Positions 45,309 to 53,429 of a stretch of 64,000 nucleotides of DNA are shown in pieces; positions within the stretch are counted from its first letter, which is position 1, and each line of letters starts with the position of its first letter. Source of the DNA: Cladopsammia gracilis (taxonomy: Eukaryota > Cnidaria > Anthozoa > Scleractinia > Dendrophylliidae). The stretch covers positions 333,501 to 397,500 of the forward strand of contig JAJGOT010000322.1 in the NCBI GenBank assembly GCA_022457155.1. The letters run 5' to 3'. A model generated the notes under the pieces. The model had not been told where the DNA came from. It was given only the letters and a program-made list of their open reading frames with translations, and made no database searches. Position numbers and translations under genes: made by a program.

Positions 45309-45714
45309 TCAGAGCAAGGGCGAGTGTGTATATTTTCTCGTGTTTAGTATTTTTTCTCTGAAGCCGCCTACTAAACAAAGTGATGCCGGCCGCTGAAAAA
45401 CCTGTCATAGCTGCCACGCCGGCAATGACAGGGCTGGCTATGAGCCCGGCTCCGGTCAGGGCTGTGACGATTGTGGCTGAAGACAAGCCTGTAGAAATGA
45501 AACCAAAACTTACTGCGGTTCCGTGAACAATGGTGTGTGCTCGCTTGTATTTCTTCGCAACTTGTCTGTAATGATTAGCCTCCGACTCAAGCTCCTTTTG
45601 CAAGTCAGAAATTTTCTTGAGTCTGAAGTCTTCACCGTTGGATAAGTCTGGGTAAAGCGATGGAGTTTCGCTGTATTCAGGAGCTGATGGCAACACGTTA
45701 GCCGAGCTCATCAT
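43681..45714 (-). pseudogene. Chimeric gene: virus-like element N-terminus fused to TRIM coiled coil, filamin and NHL
   Basis: From ATGATGAGC at 45714 about 135 codons encode a protein unrelated to TRIM: MMSSANVLPSAPEYSETP, a helical segment (HYRQVAKKYKRAH), a glycine/alanine-rich hydrophobic region likely to span a membrane (TALTGAGLIASPVIAGVAAM) and NTKHEKIYTLALAL. I recall similar small proteins in cnidarian virus-like elements. At 45308/45309 the frame passes without a break into the TRIM sequence (VMAAIESQKQRVLQKK), then filamin. A TGA at 44569-44571, where copies 1 and 2 have TCA (serine), stops it; the same frame continues through the NHL repeats to 43681. A TATATATACC motif lies just before the start, as for other genes of the element. 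So transcription from the element is plausible, giving at least a 381-residue product. Confidence 0.8.
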
Positions 45715-45740
45715 CAGGGGTATATATATATATATTTTTT
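45715..45740 (-). promoter_or_regulatory. TATATATACC motif before the chimeric gene
   Basis: Minus strand: (TA)n run ending in CCCCTGATG directly before the start codon. Nearly the same as the signal at 52228-52256. Confidence 0.55.
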
Positions 45741-45846
45741 TTAATTGATCTCAAGTTCAAATTCAAGCGGTATGTTATTGAAGTCAAAAAGGTTGAGGGT
45801 TCGAAGGCGCGACGATTGTAAGCACCACCATTGTGTATATATAGTT

Positions 45847-46530
45847 TTATATTATTTCTATTTCAAAAAATAAAGGTAAGCCATTGAAATCAAGAAGCTC
45901 TCCGTGTTCGCCCTTGACTGAAATTGTTAAACTGTTTACAAATTCACCAGACGATGTTTTAAGATATGCAGCATTATCTCTGTCCTCAGCGTACTCATAC
46001 TTATTGTAGGCGCCCCAATAGGAGTCCTCAATTTTCGCCATCCCCAAAACATCTGAAGGCTTTCCATTGAGTAAGGTTTGTTCTTTATCGATAAGATCAC
46101 AGTGAACGTAAAACATCGCTGGTGATGTAAGTTTTTTAATGTATGTATCTCTCTGTAATTTAGTACTTATACCGAACAATTTAGCCAAATTAGGACTAAG
46201 TTCTACATCATTAGGAAAATGTTTTTTCACATGCATTCTCGCAAAGGGTTCATCGTTTACGATATGTACCTTTACTGGTTGCCCCTTAAATAACTCCTCT
46301 ATCCAAGCCTTCAGAGATTCTGGAGTGTAATGTCCTTCGGGTATTTTCAAGACAGTTCCTGTTTTATTCTCGCCAGTTGTATACCATGTTATTGTTGCTT
46401 CTTCTTTCAAATTATACCACGAATTATAAAGCCAGAAAGCGATAAGCCGGATGAAACTCGGCTTCGGAAGCGGGTGATCGAAGTAGATTGTGTGCAGGTT
46501 CGAATGTGTGAAGATTCTTAGCATAACCAT
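45847..46530 (-). CDS. Putative minor capsid (penton-like) protein of the virus-like element
   Basis: A 227-residue frame beginning MVMLRIFTHSN. It has beta-rich sequence with SWYNLKEEATITWYT, IPEGHYTPESLKAWIEELF, KLTSPAMFYVHCDLIDKEQ, LLNGKPSDVLGM and, near the end, FVNSLTISVKGEHGELLDFNG. The pattern 'I..GHY....L' followed by 'HCDLID....L' and a terminal 'L.F.G.PL.FE.E' recurs in proteins I recall beside capsid genes of cnidarian Polinton-like elements, where a single jelly-roll penton protein is expected. Size and position fit that role; the fold itself cannot be proved by eye. It is divergent to the 606-residue gene, sharing a 45-bp palindromic intergenic region. The reading frame is intact. 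Confidence 0.5.
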   Translation of the reverse strand: MVMLRIFTHSNLHTIYFDHPLPKPSFIRLIAFWLYNSWYNLKEEATITWYTTGENKTGTVLKIPEGHYTPESLKAWIEELFKGQPVKVHIVNDEPFARMHVKKHFPNDVELSPNLAKLFGISTKLQRDTYIKKLTSPAMFYVHCDLIDKEQTLLNGKPSDVLGMAKIEDSYWGAYNKYEYAEDRDNAAYLKTSSGEFVNSLTISVKGEHGELLDFNGLPLFFEIEII

Positions 46531-46575
46531 GATTGTATATATATATATTTTAAATTTAAATATATATATTCAATC
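46531..46575. promoter_or_regulatory. Palindromic bidirectional promoter
   Basis: Between two divergent ATGs the sequence is almost a perfect palindrome: CATGATTG..TATATATA..AAATTTAAA..ATATATAT..CAATCATG. Each gene therefore has the same TATATATA box about 8 bases before its start. Confidence 0.65.
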
Positions 46576-48396
46576 ATGTTTGGCAGACGCGGTTCAAATC
46601 TCGGTCTGAACATTGGCGGTCACGATTATGGACCTCCGCCACCGTTTTTTCCTCGTCCCCCTAATCCCCTCTATCCAGAACAAAGGTATATTAGAAAAAA
46701 ACAGCCAACACCACCCACAGTAAATCCGCAACTTGCTTGGATGAAAACGCCAGAGGCTGAAAAACTCTCTACAGCCGCCAAGGCTAAGGCTATTTCAGAC
46801 TTCAAAAGGCGTTTCCCGCACGCTGATATGACAAGATTTACAACAGAAGTTTCTTTCGACGAAAATCACAAAGCCACAGCAGTAGTTCTTTTCTCAGAGG
46901 GGCATGGCTCCTGGGCTATGCCTTCAGACATACCGCACAAGAATTGGACACAAGCCCTGAAAGACGCCCTTGGCTTAGAGTATATTGGTGGTTTCCCCTA
47001 TCAGTTGATGTTAAACCGAAACACACAAAAACCAATCCCTGCTGTTGAATTCTCCACCTCAATCGATAAAGACATGATGATTGGCTCTGTCTTGAACGAC
47101 GAAGCGCAAAAGATCTATGTCACGCCAACTGATTATTTCACAACGAAATACAGAAACATTTTCAGAGACACACAGATTACGTTCACAACCGCGAAATATG
47201 GGAGAAAGTGGCTCGGCAGCCCGCATATGAGTTTCTGGCCACAACAACTAAACTTCGCCCTGTGGTGTGCAACAACTGGCTGCGGGATCTCGCGTGACCT
47301 TCTGTTTGATAAGAACTCCAGCCTCTCCCTAACCCCACAGCTCCGGTTATTTTACAGGTTTCACGTCTATTTCACAACAAGACGAATACTCTACAAGCTT
47401 GGTGGGGAACAGAGCGTGAGTGCTTTGCCAGACGACCCAACATTCAACCAGAAAGACAACAAGTTCAACATCGACGCAAACAAGAGGATTTGCCAAGAGT
47501 TCGGTGTCGACCCCAATTCTGACTTCCGTTTCACATACGGCAAAAACCACGGGCTTGGCAATGTGTACATTTGGGTTACTGGTGAGGGCCCCTACTCTAC
47601 TGATTACGACTATCCTGATCCCGATCTAGCCCTGTTTGATGACGAGCGCGTCACAGACAGAAAAGACCCAAACTATCTAGCAAACGGCATATACTTCGTT
47701 CGTAACGACCAGGGCGCTGTTAGTCAGTTCGAGCACTTTGTGCCGAATTATGCACAAGGGCTAACACAGCCAGGGCTCGCGCGTATGAATCAGTCAATCG
47801 AGGCCTTTGTGTACTGCATCCTGGGTGCACAAGCCAAAACCCGCAGCAGTATCATTGGAAGAGGAGGCCGGGCGTTTGAAACGCAGAGAGTATTCCTCAC
47901 CCATCTAGAGGAGGCTATAATACTGAACGACATCGCAACAAGCGTACAGCGATATCAACTTGCCATCCAAGCAACGAAAGTGCGCTTAGACTTTGCGACA
48001 GCGCCCGGAAGCTGGCTCATGCCATCACGCATGATTATCAACACAGAGAGCGTGGTGGGGTACAACAACAATCTCAAGGAGGCAACGCAAGGTATGAAGC
48101 TGGGTGTGAACAACGATGTTAACCTGGGCACAAAAAAAGCCTCCCTTCGCCACATGGATGGGGGACCAACAAAAATAAATCCACCAAACAGTCATCCATC
48201 AAACCCGATACATAAACAGGCCACACAGGCACAGGGCCTCGCAAAGGCCACACCACAACCAGCCACCAGCACGCACACACCCACACCACAACCCACACCG
48301 CAACCCACTCCAAAGCCCGACTCACATCACGTAAACAAGGCACTCATTGGTGTGGGTGCGATTGCTTTAGCAGGCGTTCTCGTTTGGTTTAGATAA
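46576..48396 (+). CDS. Large conserved protein of the virus-like element, function unknown
   Basis: A 606-residue protein, MFGRRGSNLGLNIGG at the start. It has a proline-rich N-terminus (YGPPPPFFPRPPNP), a long central region with FALWCATTGCGISRDLLF, FHVYFTTRRILYKLGG, FRFTYGKNHGLGNVYIWV, NQSIEAFVYCILGAQ and APGSWLMPSRMIINTES, then a Pro/Thr/Gln-rich linker (TPTPQPTPQPTPKP) and a single C-terminal membrane helix (ALIGVGAIALAGVLVWF). Very similar proteins accompany the capsid gene in related cnidarian elements as I recall them. The linker plus tail anchor suggests a virion-associated or membrane-anchored protein, but no enzymatic motif is visible. It is divergent from the minor-capsid candidate and convergent with the coiled-coil gene (9 bp apart). 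Confidence 0.6.
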   Translation: MFGRRGSNLGLNIGGHDYGPPPPFFPRPPNPLYPEQRYIRKKQPTPPTVNPQLAWMKTPEAEKLSTAAKAKAISDFKRRFPHADMTRFTTEVSFDENHKATAVVLFSEGHGSWAMPSDIPHKNWTQALKDALGLEYIGGFPYQLMLNRNTQKPIPAVEFSTSIDKDMMIGSVLNDEAQKIYVTPTDYFTTKYRNIFRDTQITFTTAKYGRKWLGSPHMSFWPQQLNFALWCATTGCGISRDLLFDKNSSLSLTPQLRLFYRFHVYFTTRRILYKLGGEQSVSALPDDPTFNQKDNKFNIDANKRICQEFGVDPNSDFRFTYGKNHGLGNVYIWVTGEGPYSTDYDYPDPDLALFDDERVTDRKDPNYLANGIYFVRNDQGAVSQFEHFVPNYAQGLTQPGLARMNQSIEAFVYCILGAQAKTRSSIIGRGGRAFETQRVFLTHLEEAIILNDIATSVQRYQLAIQATKVRLDFATAPGSWLMPSRMIINTESVVGYNNNLKEATQGMKLGVNNDVNLGTKKASLRHMDGGPTKINPPNSHPSNPIHKQATQAQGLAKATPQPATSTHTPTPQPTPQPTPKPDSHHVNKALIGVGAIALAGVLVWFR

Positions 48397-48405
48397 GCGC
48401 AAAGC

Positions 48406-49899
48406 TTATGACTTCGCACGCTTGGTGACCCTTTCAACAAGGAAGGCCACCACGGCAAGGATGAGCAGCCAGGCGTGTTCACCCAGAAAGGAGATGACCG
48501 ACCCAGCAGCTTTGAAGATAAAACTCACAATTGAGCCAATCAAGCCAGGCAGGGCGTTGGCTGCCTTTTTGCCAAGCTCTTTAAGCCCATTTCCAATAGC
48601 CTTGGTGGCCTTTGCCAGGCCATTCAAGGTGGTGAGTACCACAGCGCTGATGGTGATGCCAGCTGCCAAAACAATCGCTTGCAGGGTCCATCCGTATTTC
48701 TTGAAGATTTCTCTAACCCGCTCTCTCAAAGACATTCCCCCTTCACGCACCTCAATTTCTGTGTTGACCCTTGCTAGCTCTTCTTCACGTTCAGCATCCC
48801 GGGCTTCCGCGGCTTCTCTTTCAGAGGGAGAAGTGTTCTCATCCGCTATGATGCGCTTGTCTTCAGCGATCTGTCGTTCAAGCTCTTCTTTCTTCTGTTT
48901 CAGTTCGTCTAGTGGTTTCACAGCGTCCTGTTTTCCTCTAAGCTCCTCTCGGCGCCTTTCTAACCCACTATTGTCAAGCCTGCGTTTGTCGATTTCTTTT
49001 CGTAGTTTGTCTGCTTGTTGAGCAGCTTTTTGCGCATTGTCCAGTTGTTTTCGTTTAGCTTGATGCTCAGCATCAACCGCTCTCTTTTCATTTTTTAGTC
49101 TTTGTATTGCCTCCTTATCCAGCGGCCCATGTGCATCTTCCAGTTCCTGAATCTGGTCAGCAATATCTTTGCTTCTATTTCTGAGGGCATCCGTGTCGCG
49201 GCGAAGTTTTTGTGCATCCGCAGCCGCTTGTTCTGCTTGTTGTAATTTATTTCGATCTGCTTCCAGTTCTTTTTGAGTTGCTTCAAGTGTAGCATTTGTT
49301 TCATTTAACTCTTCAGTCACAGACTTTCCGAGAGCAGCTTTGATCTCTTTGGGAAGAGAAGCGTTGAAAGTCTTTTCGGAAGCCCCACGGCTTCTTGTGA
49401 AAAGAGGGTACCATTTGTCTCTGGTATGATATTTTACCTCTATGATGGCTCCACCTGATCTTGGTTTCGTCTCGTACCGAAAATTAAGTTGACTTCTGTC
49501 TGCGCTGGGAAACTCGTTCTTAACATCGTCAAAGGCCATATCATTCATTGTTATCAATCGCCGTCCTTGAGTATCCCCTGTAATGAAAGAGGTTTCTTCA
49601 GTGTGGGAGCCTTGTTGTTCTGGGGGCAACCTTGTTCTTGTGGTCATAAGCATTTGTTCGCCATATTGTGTGGAAGCAGCCACTTCCACGTGTACACCAG
49701 ATGGTGTGGAAGCAGCCCCTGGTTTAAAAGGTTGAGTTTTGTCTTGGTCAAGGGTCCCTAGACTGGATTCTTCTTCTGTCATTGGTTGATTCGCCCAATT
49801 TTCAAGAGCAGCATCAAAATCCTCGTTATCCCCTGTGTCTGGGATGAGGGGGTCTGTGTCCTTTGCCTCGTCAGGTATATCATATCCGCCTTCTGCCAT
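48406..49899 (-). CDS. Coiled-coil protein with C-terminal membrane segments
   Basis: About 497 residues from MAEGGYDIPDEAKDTDP. I chose this start because it follows the TATATATCAT-type signal; an in-frame ATG 24 codons earlier would overlap the neighbouring capsid gene. The order is: acidic low-complexity N-terminus, a small domain (MNDMAFDDVKNEFPSAD, DKWYPLFTRSRG), a long coiled coil (about 180-380, e.g. LEATQKELEADRNKLQQAEQ), then hydrophobic helices (LQAIVLAAGITISAVVLTT, HAWLLILAVVAFLVERV). It could be a fibre, tether or scaffold in the particle or a membrane-remodelling protein; this is inference. It is divergent from the major capsid candidate with 41 bp between the starts. Confidence 0.6.
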   Translation of the reverse strand: MAEGGYDIPDEAKDTDPLIPDTGDNEDFDAALENWANQPMTEEESSLGTLDQDKTQPFKPGAASTPSGVHVEVAASTQYGEQMLMTTRTRLPPEQQGSHTEETSFITGDTQGRRLITMNDMAFDDVKNEFPSADRSQLNFRYETKPRSGGAIIEVKYHTRDKWYPLFTRSRGASEKTFNASLPKEIKAALGKSVTEELNETNATLEATQKELEADRNKLQQAEQAAADAQKLRRDTDALRNRSKDIADQIQELEDAHGPLDKEAIQRLKNEKRAVDAEHQAKRKQLDNAQKAAQQADKLRKEIDKRRLDNSGLERRREELRGKQDAVKPLDELKQKKEELERQIAEDKRIIADENTSPSEREAAEARDAEREEELARVNTEIEVREGGMSLRERVREIFKKYGWTLQAIVLAAGITISAVVLTTLNGLAKATKAIGNGLKELGKKAANALPGLIGSIVSFIFKAAGSVISFLGEHAWLLILAVVAFLVERVTKRAKS

Positions 49900-49940
49900 G
49901 ATGATATATAAATATAAGTTTAAAAACACAAATATATACC
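49900..49940. promoter_or_regulatory. Bidirectional TATA-type promoter between coiled-coil and capsid genes
   Basis: The 41 bp hold ATGATATATAAATATAAG for the minus gene and ACACAAATATATACC directly before the capsid ATG. Confidence 0.6.
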
Positions 49941-51188
49941 ATGGCGGCTGTGCAACCGAATCTACTTCCATCTCACAGTGAAAAGACAGTGGGTGCCATG
50001 AAGGCAGAGCGAACCGTTAAGCGCATCACATTCAACCCTTCTGAGGCCAATCCAGGCGAGACACTGTACGTCTCGGTGCCCAAGCTGGGCGAGCATGATG
50101 TCCTTGTATCCGGCTCGCTTGCACTTGTGTTTAACATCAACCTAGCCGGGGGCCATGCTAACAACTTTCTCGTGCAAAATGTTTCTAGGGCCCTGGTGGA
50201 CAGGTTCGTTGTAAAGTTTGGCGCCACCACCGTCGAGGACACAGTTGGGTACGACATCTATAAGATATTCGAAGACCTTTTCAAATCAACCGATGAGCGG
50301 GACAACATGCTTATGGAGGGCATACAGAGTGTGGATTTGTGTAAGATCCGCTCTGTTGCTGGCGACAAGAAGACTTCCGGCGTGGATGCAGAGAACAAAC
50401 TGGAGACAATATACAAGAATAAGTATCGTATCAAACTGGATCACCAAATCTTAACTGATCACGGAATCATGTACCCTCAGGCCCTATACAGTGATCTGGT
50501 TTTCGAACTAACCCTAGCTCCCGCAAGCCAAGTTGTCCGAGGCTCAGACACAAGCAAGCTCGTGTACAAGTTGGAAAACATCCAGCTGGAGTACGAGACG
50601 ATCAGAAGTAAGGAGCTGGCCGATCAAGCAACAAGCACTTATACTAGCGGCAAGGGGTTCGCCTATGACTTCGTAATGCGAGATCGGGTGCATCCCTTCT
50701 CAAAAAGCGGGGACACTCGGATGAATCTTCGGGTAAACCCACAGCGTCGGTCTCTCAAAGGCATCCTCTTGCTGTTCATCAACCCCTATGCTGCGGGCGC
50801 AAGGGACTCTGAGAACTATTTCAATCCAGACATCACCAAAGTTAAGGTAACCGTAAATGGGGTTCCAAACAGGGTCTACAACGAGGGTATCTCCGGCACT
50901 GACATGTGGAGTGAAATCTCCCGACACTTTCACACGCGCGGCAGGCCCAACATGAACCTGACCAAATATCTCACAGGCAACAAGTTTGGTCTCTGGATTG
51001 ACCTGCGGTCCATGGCTGACCCAGCTCTGCACGGCAACGGCCAACGGCTCGTCAACACACAGGATGGTGTGCAACTCGAGATTGAACGAAACGGCACAGG
51101 CTCGGGAAATGCAAACTGCCACATCTTCACCATCTCAGACTCACAGTTGAACATCATTAGCAGGCAGCTGGAATCTGTACAGTACTAA
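49941..51188 (+). CDS. Putative double-jelly-roll major capsid protein
   Basis: 415 residues, MAAVQPNLLPSHSEKTVGA. Beta-rich throughout with few charged clusters: GETLYVSVPKLGEHDVLVSG, SLALVFNINLAGGHANNFL, VGYDIYKIFEDLF, HQILTDHGIMYPQALY, FELTLAPASQVV, RSLKGILLLFINPYAAG and the C-terminal SDSQLNIISRQLESVQY. Its place directly before the packaging ATPase, its size and its conservation in similar cnidarian elements point to the hexon-type capsid protein of Polinton/adintovirus relatives. At 415 residues it is short for a Polinton hexon, so a compact form or a minor capsid role cannot be excluded. The frame is complete and starts right after an ATATATACC motif. Confidence 0.6.
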   Translation: MAAVQPNLLPSHSEKTVGAMKAERTVKRITFNPSEANPGETLYVSVPKLGEHDVLVSGSLALVFNINLAGGHANNFLVQNVSRALVDRFVVKFGATTVEDTVGYDIYKIFEDLFKSTDERDNMLMEGIQSVDLCKIRSVAGDKKTSGVDAENKLETIYKNKYRIKLDHQILTDHGIMYPQALYSDLVFELTLAPASQVVRGSDTSKLVYKLENIQLEYETIRSKELADQATSTYTSGKGFAYDFVMRDRVHPFSKSGDTRMNLRVNPQRRSLKGILLLFINPYAAGARDSENYFNPDITKVKVTVNGVPNRVYNEGISGTDMWSEISRHFHTRGRPNMNLTKYLTGNKFGLWIDLRSMADPALHGNGQRLVNTQDGVQLEIERNGTGSGNANCHIFTISDSQLNIISRQLESVQY

Positions 51189-51210
51189 AATACACACGCA
51201 TATATATACC
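51189..51210 (+). promoter_or_regulatory. TATATATACC motif before the ATPase region
   Basis: ACACACGCATATATATACC ends immediately before ATGG at 51211. Confidence 0.6.
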
Positions 51211-51414
51211 ATGGCCACAAGGATCAACTTCTATGATAAGCCGGCTCCCCTGCCATCTACCAGACCCTTAACATACAATGAAATAGAAAGACTTCTGGCA
51301 AAGGCGCCCTCCCCACCCACACATGAACCAATTGTTTGCAAACAAACTAATATAGGCGTTGGCTATGGACCCAAGAAAGCTGCCATTCAATGCACTAATC
51401 GTGGGTCCCACTAA
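51211..51414 (+). pseudogene. N-terminal part of the packaging ATPase gene, out of frame
   Basis: A 67-codon frame starting MATRINFYDKPAPLPSTRP directly after the promoter motif. It runs into the ATPase sequence in another frame (GYGPKKAAI against MDPRKLPFN over the same bases, about 51360-51385). Related ATPases have an extension of this kind continuous with the NALIVGPT core, so a one-base insertion near the GG of TATGGACCC is likely. It could alternatively be a tiny separate gene, or a programmed shift. Confidence 0.5.
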
Positions 51415-51964
51415 CTCTGGCAAGACACAGTATCTTCTAAACCAACTGCGCGGCCCCTTTAGGGGTTGTTTTGATTACATTGTTTTATTCTGCCCCACAT
51501 TTGTCAAGAACAAGACATACGATGGCTTCGTGGACCGCGATCCGCACATCTTTGTGATTACCTGCCAACAGCATGAGATCGAAGACTGGTTGAAGCTAGC
51601 GAGCTTCTTTTTCACATGCACCAACACTTTATTCATTCTCGATGACTGCGCAGCCTCCAAAGATGTCAAAGGCCGCACAAGCCAGCTGGTCAATCTGGGG
51701 TTCAGCGCAAGGCATGACGGCATATCCGTGTGGGTCTTGACACAGCAGATCACCAGCATTGCCAAGCCATATCGTGATAACATTGCAGCGATCGTGCTCT
51801 TTTACACACCCTCCAGCAAGACAACTAAGGCAATCTTCGAAGACTATGCCGGCGAGCTCTCCCACGAGGAGTACAAAGAGCTTATCGCAAGACTCAAATC
51901 CCGTAAGTATTCCCACCTGGTTTTCTCTCTTAGGCACCCGTATGGAATTGAGTACAAGGTTTAA
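51359..51964 (+). CDS. DNA-packaging ATPase (FtsK/HerA, A32-like)
   Basis: 201 residues, MAMDPRKLPFNALIVGPT. It carries Walker A GPTNSGKT, Walker B LFILDDC, and a sensor-like LTQQ after GISVWV, the layout of the HerA/FtsK-type ATPases that pump genomes into capsids in Polintons, adintoviruses and large DNA viruses. Substrates would be ATP and the element's linear DNA, acting at the capsid vertex. The start here is poor: the promoter-proximal frame is 51211-51414, so the real gene probably began at 51211 and was shifted by one base. The core domain itself is undamaged. Confidence 0.85.
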   Translation: MAMDPRKLPFNALIVGPTNSGKTQYLLNQLRGPFRGCFDYIVLFCPTFVKNKTYDGFVDRDPHIFVITCQQHEIEDWLKLASFFFTCTNTLFILDDCAASKDVKGRTSQLVNLGFSARHDGISVWVLTQQITSIAKPYRDNIAAIVLFYTPSSKTTKAIFEDYAGELSHEEYKELIARLKSRKYSHLVFSLRHPYGIEYKV

Positions 51965-51987
51965 ACACAAATATAAATATATATACC
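51965..51987 (+). promoter_or_regulatory. TATATATACC motif
   Basis: ACACAAATATAAATATATATACC directly before ATGG at 51988 (the strongest stretch is AAATATATATACC). Confidence 0.6.
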
Positions 51988-52227
51988 ATGGATGCACCAA
52001 CCAGCCTACACAAGCTCACTGTGCTTTCACAGCTTTTGGATGAATTACACAAACACACACTTGATGCGCAAAACAAAATTATCAAAGCCGCTAGTGAGGA
52101 AAATCTGCGCCTTATGCTTCTCAACAGATATCCCTTGCGGTTGAATTCTATGCCAGACACCATGGCGGGGCTTATACGTGAGATTGAAACTCTTTTACCA
52201 GCCATCAAGAGAATTATCGAAAATTAA
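51988..52227 (+). CDS. Small helical protein, function unknown
   Basis: 79 residues, MDAPTSLHKLTVLSQLLDEL. Predominantly helical, without membrane segment or recognisable motif (LDAQNKIIKAASEENLRLM; LIREIETLLPAIKRIIEN). It has its own ATATATACC signal and lies between the ATPase and the 206-residue gene in the same direction, spaced 23 and 29 bp. This supports it as a real gene of the element. Confidence 0.55.
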   Translation: MDAPTSLHKLTVLSQLLDELHKHTLDAQNKIIKAASEENLRLMLLNRYPLRLNSMPDTMAGLIREIETLLPAIKRIIEN

Positions 52228-52256
52228 AAAATACACACACATATATATATACCCTG
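52228..52256 (+). promoter_or_regulatory. TATATATACC motif
   Basis: ACACACACATATATATATACCCTG just before ATGATGG. The same CTGATGATG context is seen at the chimeric gene. Confidence 0.6.
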
Positions 52257-52877
52257 ATGATGGCACAAGCAGCTGAAGACCAGGCCGACTTGAGCGAAGT
52301 AATGCAGATGCTGGAGGCTGCCCCTGATACCGCACCTCCTACAGGGCTCGTGTGTGACGATGGCATTCCTGCCAGACGTGAGAAGCTGGCAATCCTTGTT
52401 TCAACCGGCAAGGCCAAAGAAGCTATCGGTGTGCAGCTCACACATGATCAAGTGAAGCGCCTTTCAGACAAGAACGTTGACAAGTACTTCAAAAGATATG
52501 AGGCCTATGTCGGCAACAAGACAACAGAATCCCTAGTTGATTCAGCCATAATGCTCTTGTCCAAAGGAGTTGGCATGGTGGTCGACCTTGATGATGTCAA
52601 TGAATTACAGAAAGAACTCAAAAATGATTACATCATCAACCAGGAGCTGTCAAATCTTGCTGGAGGTATTGCCCTGAGATGCGGACGATGGCTAGCACTT
52701 GCCAATGCTGCTCTCATCACAACAAAACACGTCAAGTTTGAACGAGAGCCTGATCACAAGCCTGACTTAATAGAATTGGAACCACAACCCACACATCCAA
52801 GCAGAGACAGTGAAGGTTATCCACTCGAGAGCTTTGATGAGGTTGACACATGTTTTGATGAAATGTTTGACACATAA
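52257..52877 (+). CDS. Conserved 206-residue protein of the virus-like element
   Basis: Starts MMAQAAEDQADLSEVMQML. The central part (GVQLTHDQVKRLSDKNVDKY, FKRYEAYVGNKTTESLVDS, LQKELKNDYIINQELSNLAG) looks mostly helical and is, as I recall, strongly conserved in cnidarian relatives. Hydrophobic runs (AIMLLSKGVGMVVDL, LALANAALITT) are amphipathic rather than clear membrane spans. The C-terminus is acidic. No catalytic motif is seen; function unknown. It is followed within two bases by an array of 11-bp repeats. Confidence 0.6.
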   Translation: MMAQAAEDQADLSEVMQMLEAAPDTAPPTGLVCDDGIPARREKLAILVSTGKAKEAIGVQLTHDQVKRLSDKNVDKYFKRYEAYVGNKTTESLVDSAIMLLSKGVGMVVDLDDVNELQKELKNDYIINQELSNLAGGIALRCGRWLALANAALITTKHVKFEREPDHKPDLIELEPQPTHPSRDSEGYPLESFDEVDTCFDEMFDT

Positions 52878-52878
52878 T

Positions 52879-52944
52879 CTGGCAGGAACCTGGCTGGAAC
52901 CTGGCTGGAACCTGGGCGGAACCTGGGCGGAACCTAGGTGGAAC
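52879..52944. repeat. Six 11-bp tandem repeats between element genes
   Basis: Unit CTGG(C/G)(T/A/C)GGAAC repeated six times without spacing, directly after the stop of the 206-residue gene. It resembles iterons or a structured 3' UTR. Confidence 0.85.
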
Positions 52945-52974
52945 CTGTCAGCACACTTGTCAAATTTTTCAAAA

Positions 52975-52991
52975 TCATATATATACCCACT
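52975..52991 (+). promoter_or_regulatory. TATATATACC motif
   Basis: AATCATATATATACCCAC lies just before the ATG at 52992 and decides this start over an upstream in-frame ATG at 52938. Confidence 0.55.
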
Positions 52992-53408
52992 ATGGACACA
53001 CCACTCGAGGCGATTCCTGAAGAAACTCAAACTCCAACACCAACTCCAACACCTGCACGCGTTACCTCTGAGGCCCCGAAAACAAAGCCTGCAACAGAAA
53101 AGAACCCCGGCCGTGTTGCTTCTGGCAAAAGGCTAGCAAAGCGCAACCGCCTGGCCCGTGAAGCAAAGAAAAAGGCCGCACCCTCAACAAGTGACACCAC
53201 AAGTGTCACAACAAGTGACACAACAACTGACACCAACAGCAACTCAATCTTTTATATTCTGGGGGTTGGAGGGTTGATTGTCTCTGTAATGGGTGTGTAT
53301 TACCAACGCGAAGCCATAATGCAAAAGCTTGGCCACAAATCAAACACACTGACCCCACCACCAGCAAACACACCGGCCCCACCACCAAAACTGAAGCAAT
53401 GTGGCTAG
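52992..53408 (+). CDS. Single-pass membrane protein of the virus-like element
   Basis: About 138 residues from MDTPLEAIPEETQTPTPTPT. A Thr/Pro-rich N-terminus is followed by a basic stretch (GKRLAKRNRLAREAKKKAA), a Thr/Ser-rich linker, one clear membrane helix (IFYILGVGGLIVSVMGVYYQ) and a Pro-rich tail (TPPPANTPAPPPKLKQCG). The basic region could be a nuclear or DNA-binding signal. The function is unknown; similar small proteins are found in related elements as I recall. It ends just before the LINE insertion. Confidence 0.55.
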   Translation: MDTPLEAIPEETQTPTPTPTPARVTSEAPKTKPATEKNPGRVASGKRLAKRNRLAREAKKKAAPSTSDTTSVTTSDTTTDTNSNSIFYILGVGGLIVSVMGVYYQREAIMQKLGHKSNTLTPPPANTPAPPPKLKQCG

Positions 53409-53429
53409 GACAATGGAAAAACAATCAAG

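Noticed and set aside
48422..49021. 199-codon serine-rich frame opposite the coiled-coil gene
   Set aside because: Antisense shadow of a coiled-coil sequence (Glu/Lys codons read backwards as Ser/Leu/Phe).
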